In this document: positions 24,952 through 34,395 of the stretch, piece by piece
Numbering within the stretch: the first letter of the stretch is position 1
Layout: each line of letters opens with the position of its first letter
DNA from: an uncultured Erythrobacter sp.
GTDB lineage: Bacteria > Pseudomonadota > Alphaproteobacteria > Sphingomonadales > Sphingomonadaceae
Assembly (NCBI GenBank): GCA_947502815.1
Contig: CANNBH010000001.1
Span: 62,001 to 126,000, forward strand
Length of the DNA stretch: 64,000 nt
Direction: 5' to 3'
Position numbers and translations under genes: made by a program
The notes under the pieces: model-generated
Told to the model about the DNA's origin: nothing
Databases searched by the model: none
What the model saw: the letters and a program-made list of their open reading frames with translations, nothing else

Positions 24952-25776
24952 TTAAAGGCTTAGGCCAGCCCGTCCGGCCAATTCCGTCGCATATTGGTGG
25001 GCGGTCCGCCCTGATCGCCCGCCGCGAGCGATAGCCCATGCATTGGCTTCGGCGTCGTCGAACTGCAATTTCAGGGGATCGATGTAGGCTTTCAGAATAT
25101 CGAGATAGACCGTCTGATCGCACGGATGAAACGCCAGCGTCAGCCCAAACCTATCGGCCAGCGCCAACGCATTGTCGCGTTCATCGCGTTCGTGCAGCGC
25201 GTCGGCCCCATCCACGTCGCGCGCAACAATAGCGCGGCGGTTTGAGGTCACGGCGAGGCGAATATGGGGCGGGCGCGTGATCAAGCCGCCATCGAGCACG
25301 CTGCGCAGCGCAAGATTGTCCTGAGCATTGCCAGCATCAAATCCCAAATCATCAACGAACAACAAAAAAGCCGCATCTTGATCGGCAACAGCTTCAATCA
25401 GCGTCGGAATACTGGTCAAAGCATCGGGAGCAATCTGGATCAGCTTCAATGCGCCGGGATGACTCGTCTGCGCCGCAAAAGCTGCCGCCCGGATAAGGGC
25501 AGATTTTCCCATGCCGCGTGCGCCCCACAGCAGCATATCATGCGCCGCCGCGCCGCTCGCAAGCCGGCTGAGATTTTCGCAGACCGCCGACTTTTGCTGC
25601 TCCACTCCGCGAAGAGTAGAGAGCGCGATTGCGTCAGATTGCTCAACCGGATGCGCACTTTGGCCGTCCCAAACAAATGTGGCGTTTGCCTGCCAATCCA
25701 CTGGCGCCTTTGCCGCAGGAGCCAATCGCTCAAGCGCATCGGCGATCCGTTCCAGGACATCGCGCTGATCGCTCAT
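24952..25776 (-). CDS. DUF815 family AAA-type ATPase
   Basis: The 274-residue protein has a Walker A GARGMGKS (85-92) and Walker B-like FLLFVDDLGFD (137-147), followed by arginine-rich AAA segments. DUF815 members are single-domain ATPases of unknown function, widely conserved in alphaproteobacteria. It converges with the sugar dehydrogenase gene (8 bp between stops) and lies 6 bp after the acyl-CoA dehydrogenase gene on the same strand. Confidence 0.82.
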   Translation of the reverse strand: MSDQRDVLERIADALERLAPAAKAPVDWQANATFVWDGQSAHPVEQSDAIALSTLRGVEQQKSAVCENLSRLASGAAAHDMLLWGARGMGKSALIRAAAFAAQTSHPGALKLIQIAPDALTSIPTLIEAVADQDAAFLLFVDDLGFDAGNAQDNLALRSVLDGGLITRPPHIRLAVTSNRRAIVARDVDGADALHERDERDNALALADRFGLTLAFHPCDQTVYLDILKAYIDPLKLQFDDAEANAWAIARGGRSGRTAHQYATELAGRAGLSL

Positions 25777-25782
25777 CGCCGC

Positions 25783-27528
25783 CTAACCCGCGAGTTTTTG
25801 GGCGGAGAGAGAATACAGCATGTCAGAGCCTGCAGTGGCGCCAGCTTTTAGGCCCACGGCCTCAGGCACGATCCGATCGAGGAAAAAGCGGACCGTTACC
25901 GGCTTGCTCTCGGCCAGTGCAGGCGCTGCACCGGCGGCAATCGCTTCGCCTTGCTTCATCAATTGCCAGCCCGCCACGGCGACCGCTGCCATAGTGCAAA
26001 ACGGCACGCTGCCGGCAAGGCGATCATCAAGGCTGGCGTCATCCCGCATCCAGCGCGCGACATTCGCACAATCACCAGCCAGCGCAGCAAGGCTCGCTTC
26101 CGTGTCGCCCGCATCCCGAACAATCTCTTCGAACAAGGCGATCATCGCTTCACCGCCTTCGAGCCCGAGTTTTCGAGTGACAAGATCGGCGGCTTGAATG
26201 CCGTTGGTGCCTTCGTATATCGGGGCGATGCGCGAATCGCGCCAATGCTGCGCAGCGCCGGTTTCTTCGACAAAGCCCATTCCGCCGTGAATTTGAATCC
26301 CAATGCCTGACACTTCGACGCCTACATCGGTGCCCCACGCCTTTAGCATGGGCACAAGAATCTCTGCCCGGGTACCTGCATCGCCATTGCCAATCGTTCC
26401 GCGATCAACCTGACCAGCACAATAATAGAGGAGCGCCCGAACCCCTTCGGTCAAAGCCTTCATCCGCAAAAGCATCCGCCGCACATCGGGGTGTTCGATA
26501 ATCGCCACCGGGGTTTTGTCGGGTGATCCGGCGCGTGAAGATTGGACCCGGTCCATCGCATAGCTCATCGCCTGCTGGGTGGCGCGTTCGGCAATTTGTG
26601 TCCCTTGGTTGCCCACATTGATCCGCGCGTTGTTCATCATCGTGAACATCGCCATCAATCCGCGATTTTCCGCGCCGACCAGTTCGCCGATGCATTCATC
26701 GTTGTCACCGTAACTCATCACGCAGGTAGGCGACGCGTTGATGCCCAGCTTGTGCTCAAGGCTAACCGGGCGCAGATCATTGTGAGAGCCCAGCGACCCA
26801 TCTGCATTCACATGGTATTTCGGCACCACAAACAGCGATATGCCGCGCGTGCCCTCTGGTGCATCCGGCAGGCGGGCAAGGACGAGGTGGATGATGTTCT
26901 CCGCCAGCTCATGATCGCCCCATGTGATGTAGATCTTTTGGCCGACGATCTTGTATTTGCCGGCATGGTCGCCTTCGCTAATGGGTTCAGCGGTGGAGCG
27001 CAGCGCGCCCACATCGCTGCCCGCAGCGGGTTCGGTTAGATTCATTGTGCCCGACCATTTGCCGCTGACCAGATCCGGCAGATACTTTGCCTGTTGATCC
27101 TTGCTCCCATGGTGTTCCAGCGCCTCAATCGCGCCAACCGACAGCATCGGGAGCAGATTGAACGCCATGTTCGCCGCGCCCAAATTTTCCAGCACATTGC
27201 AGCCCAATGTGAAGGGCAAACCTTGTCCGCCATGTTCTGTCGGGCTGGCGATTGAATTCCATCCCTGCTCTACATAGCCATCATAGGCTTCTTTGAATCC
27301 ATCGGGCAGGCGAACTACGCCATTTTCCAACTTTGCCCCTTCAAGATCGCCGATTCGATTGAGCGGGGCAAACTCACCAGCGGCGAATTGACCCACCCCA
27401 TCAACAATCGCTTCAACCAAGTCCGCCTCCGCATGGGCGAATTTTTCGGAACGCCCGATTTCTTCAATGCCGGCATTGATCCGAATGGCGAGCAGCTGAT
27501 CCTGAGTTGGCGGAGTGTAAGGTGTCAC
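25783..27528 (-). CDS. Acyl-CoA dehydrogenase (large, FadE/DmdC-like)
   Basis: Started at GTG 27526-27528 (VTPYTPPTQDQLLAIR), the 581-residue protein matches the approximately 590-residue acyl-CoA dehydrogenase subgroup with a C-terminal extension. It has MNLTEPAAGSDVG, KIYITWGDHE, and IYEGTNGIQAADLVTRKL. These FAD enzymes desaturate acyl-CoA and pass electrons to ETF; one relative, DmdC, acts on methylmercaptopropionyl-CoA. Substrate cannot be assigned. An upstream extension would overlap the divergent tsaC-like gene. Confidence 0.85.
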   Translation of the reverse strand: MTPYTPPTQDQLLAIRINAGIEEIGRSEKFAHAEADLVEAIVDGVGQFAAGEFAPLNRIGDLEGAKLENGVVRLPDGFKEAYDGYVEQGWNSIASPTEHGGQGLPFTLGCNVLENLGAANMAFNLLPMLSVGAIEALEHHGSKDQQAKYLPDLVSGKWSGTMNLTEPAAGSDVGALRSTAEPISEGDHAGKYKIVGQKIYITWGDHELAENIIHLVLARLPDAPEGTRGISLFVVPKYHVNADGSLGSHNDLRPVSLEHKLGINASPTCVMSYGDNDECIGELVGAENRGLMAMFTMMNNARINVGNQGTQIAERATQQAMSYAMDRVQSSRAGSPDKTPVAIIEHPDVRRMLLRMKALTEGVRALLYYCAGQVDRGTIGNGDAGTRAEILVPMLKAWGTDVGVEVSGIGIQIHGGMGFVEETGAAQHWRDSRIAPIYEGTNGIQAADLVTRKLGLEGGEAMIALFEEIVRDAGDTEASLAALAGDCANVARWMRDDASLDDRLAGSVPFCTMAAVAVAGWQLMKQGEAIAAGAAPALAESKPVTVRFFLDRIVPEAVGLKAGATAGSDMLYSLSAQKLAG

Positions 27529-27619
27529 GGGCGCAATCGTCCTGAATTCGGGTGTTGAAACACATTTGCTTGGGGGCTGCGACTTGGCAGCGGCTTGCGG
27601 AGAATATAGCGATGCGGGG

Positions 27620-28582
27620 ATGAGCGGCAAGAACGTTACGGAAGTGGTGCTGGCAGACGCCGATGGGATCGCCCGTGCGGCGCGAATCCTCGAATCTGGC
27701 GGCACCGTCGCGGTGCCGACAGAGACGGTTTATGGCCTTGCCGCAAGAGCAGACCGCGATGATGCGGTGGCAAAGATTTATGCAGCCAAGGGCAGGCCCG
27801 ATTTCAACCCTTTGATCGTTCATGTTCGCGATGCAGAACAGGCGGCGCGCTATGCGCAGTGGTCTGAGCCTGCTGGGAATGCGGTGATGGATGTATGGCC
27901 AGGGCCGCTAACCATCGTTGTTCCGGCAAAGGCGCGTGCGCCGCTGGCCAAAGCGGTGACTGCAGGGCTTGAAACCGTCGCGCTTCGTTCGCCCGGTCAT
28001 CCGGTGATGCAAGAATTGCTCGGCCTTGTGGATTTTCCGCTGGCTGCTCCCTCTGCCAATCGCAGCGGATTCATCAGCCCAACCACGGCAGAGCATGTGC
28101 TCACTTCGTTGGATGGGCGGATCGATCTTGTGCTGGACGGCGGCCCAACGCAGGCCGGAGTTGAATCCAGCATCCTTGCCGTCCGCGCAGATGGCGCTTG
28201 GGAAGAACTGCGGCCGGGCCCGATTGACCTCGATGCGTTTCATAACGAGCGTTTCGGCACAGGCTTGCCAGCCAGAATTGGGAGCCGCAGCATAGAGGCT
28301 CCCGGACAATTGGCCAGTCACTATGCTCCGGGTAAGCCGGTGCGCCTCCACGCCGACAAGGCAGGGCCTGATGAGTATATGATCGGTTTTGGCAGGGCCG
28401 CGGGGGATTGCACATTGTCCCAGACGGGCGATCTCAGCGAAGCCGCCTCCCGACTCTATGGGTGCCTGCATCAGGCGGCGGCGTCTGATCTGCCGAATAT
28501 CGCAATTGCGCCGGTTCCCGATGAAGGCATTGGCCGGGCGATCAACGACCGATTGCGCCGCGCCGCTGCGCCGGTGGATTAG
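27620..28582 (+). CDS. tsaC: L-threonylcarbamoyladenylate synthase (Sua5 type)
   Basis: The 320-residue protein starts at ATG 27620 and has the YrdC/TsaC core with GGTVAVPTETVYGLAARAD, AKGRPDFNPLIVHV and SANRSG, plus a C-terminal Sua5 domain after a linker. It makes threonylcarbamoyl-AMP for the universal t6A37 tRNA modification. It is divergent from the acyl-CoA dehydrogenase and its stop overlaps the stop of the convergent lipoprotein gene. Confidence 0.92.
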   Translation: MSGKNVTEVVLADADGIARAARILESGGTVAVPTETVYGLAARADRDDAVAKIYAAKGRPDFNPLIVHVRDAEQAARYAQWSEPAGNAVMDVWPGPLTIVVPAKARAPLAKAVTAGLETVALRSPGHPVMQELLGLVDFPLAAPSANRSGFISPTTAEHVLTSLDGRIDLVLDGGPTQAGVESSILAVRADGAWEELRPGPIDLDAFHNERFGTGLPARIGSRSIEAPGQLASHYAPGKPVRLHADKAGPDEYMIGFGRAAGDCTLSQTGDLSEAASRLYGCLHQAAASDLPNIAIAPVPDEGIGRAINDRLRRAAAPVD

Positions 28583-28923
28583 TTGTCGTCTGGTTCGGCA
28601 GGGATATAGCGCATCAATTCCTGCATTTCTGCATAGGTTTCATTGGCGTCGCGGCAGGCGCTGCGATCGCCCTCTTCGCATTCTTCGGTTTGCTTGCGGT
28701 AATCCCGCTCCAACTTGCCCAATTGCTCTTCGCGTTGTCGGATTTCGCGTCCGCGGTTTTGGTCCGCCTCGGATTGGCTGGTGGTGGCAAGGTCCACTGC
28801 GCGGGCCCCGATCCGCACCGGAGCCGTCACGACATCGGCGGCCGCCTTTACCAAACAACCGGACAACATCAGCGAAATGGCCACGAGGCCCAAAAGAGAA
28901 GAAGCGCGCATGGCCTGCACCAT
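28579..28923 (-). CDS. Small lipoprotein with coiled-coil segment
   Basis: The 114-residue protein begins MVQAMRASSLLGLVAISLMLSGC, a lipoprotein signal with lipobox LSGC (lipidated Cys23). The mature part has an RQREEQLGKLERDYRK helix likely to be a coiled coil, then two more Cys. GGAG precedes the ATG at 28921-28923. The family is not recognised beyond that. Its stop overlaps the tsaC stop. It lies 46 bp downstream of the GIN-domain lipoprotein gene and may be co-transcribed. Confidence 0.75.
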   Translation of the reverse strand: MVQAMRASSLLGLVAISLMLSGCLVKAAADVVTAPVRIGARAVDLATTSQSEADQNRGREIRQREEQLGKLERDYRKQTEECEEGDRSACRDANETYAEMQELMRYIPAEPDDN

Positions 28924-28969
28924 GCGCGCTCCGTCATGAATTGCAAGTCGGGGAGAGCCCCAGCTCGGA

Positions 28970-29788
28970 TTAATCGGCTGCGGATTCGCCGATCGCTTCT
29001 TCGCCGGTCGCGTCTTCGCCAGTCGCTTCTTCGTCGGCCGCCTCAGCGGCTGACTCTGCAGGTTCGCAAATAAGCGATCCCGATCCGGCGGTTGCAACAG
29101 AGCAGGTTGCATTGCCCGTGACCTTGATATTGCCCGATCCGGCGATGCTGGCATCAACATTTCCGTCCGACGCAACTTCAACATTGCCCGATCCAGCAAT
29201 GCTAATCGAAACGGTGTCAGCTGAAAGTTCCGCAAGGCGTACATCGCCGGCTCCAGCAATGCTAAGATCAAGAGCCTGCGTGGTTCCTGCCGCAAGAACA
29301 TCGCCTGATCCGGCGATTTCAATGTCGAGCTCTTCAGCCTCAATCGAGGCCACTTTCACATTGCCCGAACCTGCGATTTCAATGCCGGCCATGCTTGCCA
29401 TAGTGTCCGCTTCAATATCGCCGCTGCCAGCGATTTCGAGATTTTCAGGCGCAGGCATTGAGACCAAGATGATGGCGCTGCCTGACCCATCATAGATATC
29501 TTTATCGCGCGCAATGGTCAGCCGATCACCATCGCGATCAAACCGGATTGCCTCGCCAGCCTCGTCGTTTCCGTCGATTGTGATCGACAGAGCATCCCCT
29601 TGGGTGATGATGATCTTGTCGGGGCCGGCGAGTTGGATCGTATCGGGGGCGTCGCCAGACATATCAAACTCGGACAGAGGCACGCCCTCGACGTCGTTCC
29701 AATCAACCGAATAATTGCAACCCGAAAGCGCCGCCGCAAAGGCAAGCGCTGCCACAGGGGCTCCGCGTTTCGTGAGCATGCGAATCAT
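28970..29788 (-). CDS. DUF2807/GIN-domain lipoprotein with beta-helix repeats
   Basis: The 272-residue protein starts at ATG 29786-29788 behind GGAGAG and has a lipoprotein signal ending LSGC. The central part has about seven repeats of the IAGSGD/IAGSGN type spaced roughly 18-20 residues, expected to form a right-handed beta-helix as in the GIN (head) domain family. An acidic Glu/Ala-rich tail ends it. It is probably anchored to a membrane and surface- or periplasm-exposed; the function is unknown. Confidence 0.82.
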   Translation of the reverse strand: MIRMLTKRGAPVAALAFAAALSGCNYSVDWNDVEGVPLSEFDMSGDAPDTIQLAGPDKIIITQGDALSITIDGNDEAGEAIRFDRDGDRLTIARDKDIYDGSGSAIILVSMPAPENLEIAGSGDIEADTMASMAGIEIAGSGNVKVASIEAEELDIEIAGSGDVLAAGTTQALDLSIAGAGDVRLAELSADTVSISIAGSGNVEVASDGNVDASIAGSGNIKVTGNATCSVATAGSGSLICEPAESAAEAADEEATGEDATGEEAIGESAAD

Positions 29789-29879
29789 AAAACTCTCCAC
29801 CAAAATTAAACCGTGTTACCGATGTAATACACTAAAAGCGCCCTTGCAAGGTAAGATATAACTTAGGTGGTTTTGGATG

Positions 29880-29918
29880 GCACAACGAAACAGGGGCCGC
29901 CCGATGGACAGCCCCTGT
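29880..29918 (-). terminator. Intrinsic terminator after carD
   Basis: ACAGGGGC (29890-29897) pairs with GCCCCTGT (29911-29918) around a 13-nt loop. On the minus strand it is followed by TTTCGTTGTG, 25 bp after the carD stop. Confidence 0.65.
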
Positions 29919-29942
29919 ATTGTCTTACCGTGAAAAGAGCGA

Positions 29943-30476
29943 TCAATCCTCGTCAGGATTGTCGTAATATTGCGGTGCGTGTTCGCGCAGCACTTCGAGA
30001 ATCTTCTCCAACGCGGTCGCTTCGTCGGTTTCTTCCATTGCGCCCAATTCGCGGGCCAAGCGGCTGGATGCTGCTTCGAAAATCTGACGCTCAGAATAGC
30101 TTTGTTCAGGCTGATCCGCTGGGCGGAACAGGTCGCGGGTGACCTCGGCAATCAGAACGATCTCGCCCGAATTGATTTTCGCTTCATATTCCTGAGCGCG
30201 GCGTGACCACATGGTCCGCTTAACCTTGGGCTTGCCCTTAAGCGTTTCCATCGCCTCTTTCAGCGTCTTGTCCGAAGACAATTTGCGCATGCCGATCGAT
30301 TCAACCTTGTTGGTGGGAACACGCAGGGTCATGCGCTCTTTTTCAAACCGCAAAACATACAGCTCCAGCTGCATTCCGGCGATTTCTTCGTTTTGCAATT
30401 CCATCACGCGGCCAACGCCGTGCTTTGGGTAAACAACATAATCGCCAACGGCGAAAGCGAGCGCATTGCTAGCCAT
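29943..30476 (-). CDS. carD: CarD/CdnL-family RNA polymerase-binding regulator
   Basis: The 177-residue protein, started at the ATG at 30474-30476 behind AAGGA, has the N-terminal CarD/Mfd-like Tudor domain with FAVGDYVVYPKHGVGRV, then a C-terminal helical DNA-binding domain with MWSRRAQEYEAKINSG and REHAPQYYD. CdnL proteins stabilise open complexes at rRNA and growth promoters. It is the last gene of the helicase-S4-fdxA-carD run on the minus strand. Confidence 0.9.
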   Translation of the reverse strand: MASNALAFAVGDYVVYPKHGVGRVMELQNEEIAGMQLELYVLRFEKERMTLRVPTNKVESIGMRKLSSDKTLKEAMETLKGKPKVKRTMWSRRAQEYEAKINSGEIVLIAEVTRDLFRPADQPEQSYSERQIFEAASSRLARELGAMEETDEATALEKILEVLREHAPQYYDNPDED

Positions 30477-30764
30477 GCGAGTTCCTTTCTTGCGGCCTTC
30501 CAGCGGATGTGAAACGGGCGGTTTCAATTGCGGCCGAGCACCTCAAAAGAGGCGCCAAAGGCCGGATCGAAACCATTTCACGTTAAGATTGCTGGGTGAT
30601 GGCCTTTCTAATTGTCATCGCCTGCACTGGATCGGGCCAGTGCGGTTGCGACGATTATGTAGCACATTCGCAACAATATTGCGAGTCGCTGATTCTACTG
30701 CTTCGACCAGGCGACAGATTCCGCCATGAATTGAGAGCAATAGTCCATCGAGGGGATCTGCGAG

Positions 30765-31103
30765 TTAATCCCCTGCGCCGGGCGCTTCGCTGAAGTATTT
30801 TTCGAACTTGCCCTTTTCGCCCTTATGCTCGTCGGCATCGGCGGGTGGTTCTTTTTGGCCGGTGATGTTGGGCCATTCGGCGGAGAATTTGGTGTTGAGC
30901 TCCAGCCATTTTTCCAAGCCGTCTTCTGTATCAGGCAGGATCGCTTCGGCAGGACATTCCGGTTCGCACACGCCGCAATCAATGCATTCGCTGGGGTTGA
31001 TCACCAGCATGTTGTCGCCTTCGTAAAAGCAGTCGACCGGGCACACTTCGACACAGTCGGTGTATTTGCATTTGATGCAGTCATCTGTGACGACGTAAGT
31101 CAT
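30765..31103 (-). CDS. fdxA: Seven-iron ferredoxin FdxA
   Basis: The 112-residue protein has the [3Fe-4S][4Fe-4S] pattern of Azotobacter ferredoxin I. Cys9, Cys17 and Cys50 are expected [3Fe-4S] ligands, and Cys21, Cys40, Cys43 and Cys46 [4Fe-4S] ligands; Cys12 and Cys25 match the free cysteines of the family. It carries electrons in the cytoplasm and is essential in several alphaproteobacteria. It lies between the S4 protein gene and carD. The hairpin AGGGGAT/ATCCCCT at 30751-30774 spans its stop. Confidence 0.93.
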   Translation of the reverse strand: MTYVVTDDCIKCKYTDCVEVCPVDCFYEGDNMLVINPSECIDCGVCEPECPAEAILPDTEDGLEKWLELNTKFSAEWPNITGQKEPPADADEHKGEKGKFEKYFSEAPGAGD

Positions 31104-31179
31104 TGGGCGTCTTTCATATCAGTACATTTGGCCGATTAGACCGAATTGACAATTGCGGCGCTGCTAAAGCCATTTGGCC

Positions 31180-31506
31180 CTAGGGGTCAAGCTCGCGATA
31201 ATGAGACTTGGCAAGCGCCGGAGAAGCGCGTCGCTGCGGAAGCGACAAGACTTCTACGACATGGACTTCGCCAGCGACCATCATCGTGAGGACATCTCCA
31301 ATAGCGACGAGTTCGCTGACGCGCCGCACATGTTTTCTATTGCGGCGCAAAGCGCGCCCCTCAATCATGCCGCGCGCGGCAGAGCGGGTTCGGGCAAAAC
31401 GCAGGTAAACCAGCAGGCGATCGATTCGTATTGTCTGTTGAGACGTCTGCTGAATCGGGTCAGCGGCGGAGCCTTGCTCTTTTGTTTTGCCCGCGGTTCC
31501 CTTCAT
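31180..31506 (-). CDS. S4-domain RNA-binding protein (HslR-like)
   Basis: The 108-residue protein has an S4 domain beginning IRIDRLLVYLRFARTRSAA, as in Hsp15/HslR and pseudouridine synthases. The C-terminal tail is basic. HslR binds stalled 50S subunits carrying nascent chains. Its ATG overlaps the helicase stop by 1 nt (TGATG), implying coupled translation. Confidence 0.82.
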   Translation of the reverse strand: MKGTAGKTKEQGSAADPIQQTSQQTIRIDRLLVYLRFARTRSAARGMIEGRALRRNRKHVRRVSELVAIGDVLTMMVAGEVHVVEVLSLPQRRASPALAKSHYRELDP

Positions 31507-34250
31507 CAGCCAAGCAGGTCCGCCAGACTGTCAAACGCGCCGCTTGCGCGGGCAGGGCCGGTATCGGGTTTGGTTTGCGGCCTATCCCGATTGTCGCGGC
31601 GCGGGGGCCTTTTGCCTTTGGCTGCGCCCTTGTCCTGCCCGGCATTCGCTTTGCGGTTGCCGCGTTTTTGATCGTGTTTGCGATGGCCTCGTCCGTGGTC
31701 ATTGTCGCCTGGGCGGCGTGGCCGCCAGGTCCAACTGTCAGGGGCAGCCGGGCCAAACGCACCCTCGGCCAGATTGCGCGCGCGTTGCAATCGAAAGCCT
31801 GCGCTGCCGAGAAGACGCTGCGCGTTCTCTTCTTCGAGCCCAATCGAGATTGGCAAGGCTAGGTTGAGACGAAAGCGCGCGTTGCGCTCTTTCGAGGTGA
31901 CACCCTTTGATTTGGCCCGCGCATCAAACGCTGCGCGGAAAATCTTCTCTGCCAGATCGACGCGAATCAATTGCCCGCCCGCAGGCCGGTATCCTGCTGG
32001 CACAGATTTCCCCTCTGCCAACACGGGCAGCATCATGTCTTGCAAGGGGCGTTTGTCCAGACCCAATGCGTGAAGCAGCCGGCGCGGTGCCGGTTTCAAC
32101 AATGGGGCGGCAAAAATGTCCAAAGCGCCAAAGGTCACGCCCAATTTGCGCAGGAAGGGCCGCATTTCCTTAGGCAGATGCTCCAACCCGGCCTTTTCGC
32201 GGCTGATCACGCCGCGGGCATCGATCAAGGTGATAAGCAAAGCCCGCGCTTCGCTGCCTGCGTTTGGATCGCGCGCAGCCTCAGCCAATTTCCGCAGCGG
32301 CAAAAGCGCCTCAAGCTGTTTGCCGAGCCATTCGCGCAAGCCTGCATCCAGTTTCGCCTTTGCGGAATCGGGAAGCAGGGAAATTTCCCGTGCGAGTTGC
32401 AGACGCGGGCTGGAAAAATCATCGGGCATTGCGATGGCCGCAATATCACGTCCCTGCCAAGTGATCGCACCCCGATCGACCGCGAGCTCGCTCACCCCTT
32501 CGGATAGAAGCCATTCGGCGCGCTGCGCGAGAATGTTGGGCAGCGCTTTTTCGCCCGCTGCAAGCAACATTTTGCGATCCTCAAGACCCGCACCGGGATC
32601 CACCATGAAACGAAACCCATCCAGTTTGCCGATGGTTTCCCCTTCTACGGTGAGAGCGCCTGTTGTTTCGAGAGTGACCGGCAATGCGCTGCCATCTTGT
32701 CCCAGCGATTTCATCAAAATTGTCGTCCTCCGGTTGACGAACCGTTCAGTGAGCCGAGCGTGAAGTGCATCGGACAGTTTTGCTTCGACGGCGCGGGCCC
32801 GCGCTGCCATTTCGTCGCGCGCTAGGACCCAATCGGGCCTTTGGCAAATATAAGCCCACGAACGGATCGCCGCGATCCGTCCCTGAAGCGTGTCAATATC
32901 GCCGCGCGTCCGATCAAGTTCGGCGATGCGCGCCGCCACAAAGTCGGCGCCCAGATAGCCGCCTTGCAGGTCCTGCCACAAGCGCGCGACAAAACGCGAA
33001 TGGGGGTCAACGCCGATTTGCCGAAAGTCGGGGAGCGAACAGGCCTCCCAAAACCGCCTAACACTGCCCGATCCGCGCACGCTTTCAGCCAAAGGCTCGC
33101 TGGCCAGCCGCCTTAGAACTGCAAGGTCGATTGACTCAGGTGCGCCGCGCAAGACTTCGCTGTGCGGGCGCGATTCCAAATCACCGATAAGCACGCCGAT
33201 CGTGTCAAAGCGCGGTTCCGCTTCGCGCCAATAGAGTTTGGTGAGGGGGGCAAATTTGTGCTCCTCAATCGCGAAAACTTCCTCTTCGGAAAATTCGAGC
33301 GGTGCACCCGATCGGCTTCCCCCACCTGTTAGCGTCCCAAAACTGCCATCGCGCTGATGCCGCCCGGCTCTGCCTGCGATCTGCGCCATTTCTGCCGGGG
33401 TCAGTCGCCTTTTGCGCTGCCCATCAAATTTGGACAGGGCCGCGAAGGACACATGATGCAGATCGAGATTTAGGCCCATGCCAATGGCATCGGTGGCAAC
33501 GATGTAATCGACATCACCATTTTGAAACAATTCGACCTGTTTGTTGCGGGTTTCCGGTGAAAGTGCGCCCATCACGACCGCTGCGCCGCCGCGAAACCGC
33601 TTTAGCGCCTCCGCCATGGCGTAGACTTGCTCAACCGAAAAGGCGACGACGGCGCTGCGCGGCATCAGGCGCGACAATTTGGCTGTGCCCGCGTGGCTGA
33701 GAGTGGAAAAGCGGGGCCTTTCGACCATTTCAGCATCGGGGATCAACTTGCGCACGATCGGCTCCAACGTGGCAGAGCCAAGGATCATGGTTTCTTCGCG
33801 TCCCCGCGCATTCAGCAATCGATCGGTGAAGATATGGCCGCGCTCCGGGTCGGCCCCGATTTGCGCTTCATCAATGGCAACGAACGCGTGGCGACCATTA
33901 GGCCCAGCGCCCCGCCGGTCCATTGCCTCCATCGTGCAACAGAAATACCGGGCATTGGGCGGTTCGATCCGCTGTTCGCCGGTGATGAGAGCAACCGAAT
34001 CATCCCCTTTGATTGCGCGAACCCGATCATAGACTTCGCGGGCGAGCAACCGCAGCGGAAAGCCCATCATGCCAGAGGAATGGCCGCACATCCGCTCAAT
34101 CGCGAGGTGCGTTTTGCCGGTGTTGGTCGGTCCCAAAACGGCCCGCACCTGGCCTTCATCCTGGAACCGCCGGACGCTTTGGTGTTGATTGGGGGAATGG
34201 GAGGTCACACACAGCGTTTTGTCAGGCTTGCCCAAAAGGGGCAATCCCAT
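31506..34250 (-). CDS. SUV3-like superfamily 2 RNA/DNA helicase
   Basis: The 914-residue protein begins near MGLPLLGKPDK and has helicase motifs in order: Walker A GPTNTGKT (40-47), DEAQ (127-130), LGSATLEP, and motif VI-like AQIAGRAGRHQRDG. A long C-terminal part ends in an Arg/Lys/Gly/Pro-rich basic tail, typical of this alphaproteobacterial SUV3-like family. Mitochondrial SUV3 is an RNA degradosome helicase; a bacterial RNA role is inferred. It heads the helicase-S4-fdxA-carD run. Confidence 0.88.
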   Translation of the reverse strand: MGLPLLGKPDKTLCVTSHSPNQHQSVRRFQDEGQVRAVLGPTNTGKTHLAIERMCGHSSGMMGFPLRLLAREVYDRVRAIKGDDSVALITGEQRIEPPNARYFCCTMEAMDRRGAGPNGRHAFVAIDEAQIGADPERGHIFTDRLLNARGREETMILGSATLEPIVRKLIPDAEMVERPRFSTLSHAGTAKLSRLMPRSAVVAFSVEQVYAMAEALKRFRGGAAVVMGALSPETRNKQVELFQNGDVDYIVATDAIGMGLNLDLHHVSFAALSKFDGQRKRRLTPAEMAQIAGRAGRHQRDGSFGTLTGGGSRSGAPLEFSEEEVFAIEEHKFAPLTKLYWREAEPRFDTIGVLIGDLESRPHSEVLRGAPESIDLAVLRRLASEPLAESVRGSGSVRRFWEACSLPDFRQIGVDPHSRFVARLWQDLQGGYLGADFVAARIAELDRTRGDIDTLQGRIAAIRSWAYICQRPDWVLARDEMAARARAVEAKLSDALHARLTERFVNRRTTILMKSLGQDGSALPVTLETTGALTVEGETIGKLDGFRFMVDPGAGLEDRKMLLAAGEKALPNILAQRAEWLLSEGVSELAVDRGAITWQGRDIAAIAMPDDFSSPRLQLAREISLLPDSAKAKLDAGLREWLGKQLEALLPLRKLAEAARDPNAGSEARALLITLIDARGVISREKAGLEHLPKEMRPFLRKLGVTFGALDIFAAPLLKPAPRRLLHALGLDKRPLQDMMLPVLAEGKSVPAGYRPAGGQLIRVDLAEKIFRAAFDARAKSKGVTSKERNARFRLNLALPISIGLEEENAQRLLGSAGFRLQRARNLAEGAFGPAAPDSWTWRPRRPGDNDHGRGHRKHDQKRGNRKANAGQDKGAAKGKRPPRRDNRDRPQTKPDTGPARASGAFDSLADLLG

Positions 34251-34395
34251 GATGCCGCCAGACTAAGTATAACACCCTACCGCATGCGAGACTCGGCTGA
34301 TCGCTGGTTAAGTGCACATTTACTTTGAATCGCCATGACACAACATCAGGTATCGGTCTGGACAGGGGCGGTATCGCGCAGGCCCGATTTCACCA

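Noticed and set aside
28912..29343. Minus-strand upstream extension of the small lipoprotein across the GIN gene
   Set aside because: The lipobox signal fixes the start near 28911-28923; the extension overlaps the GIN gene in another frame.
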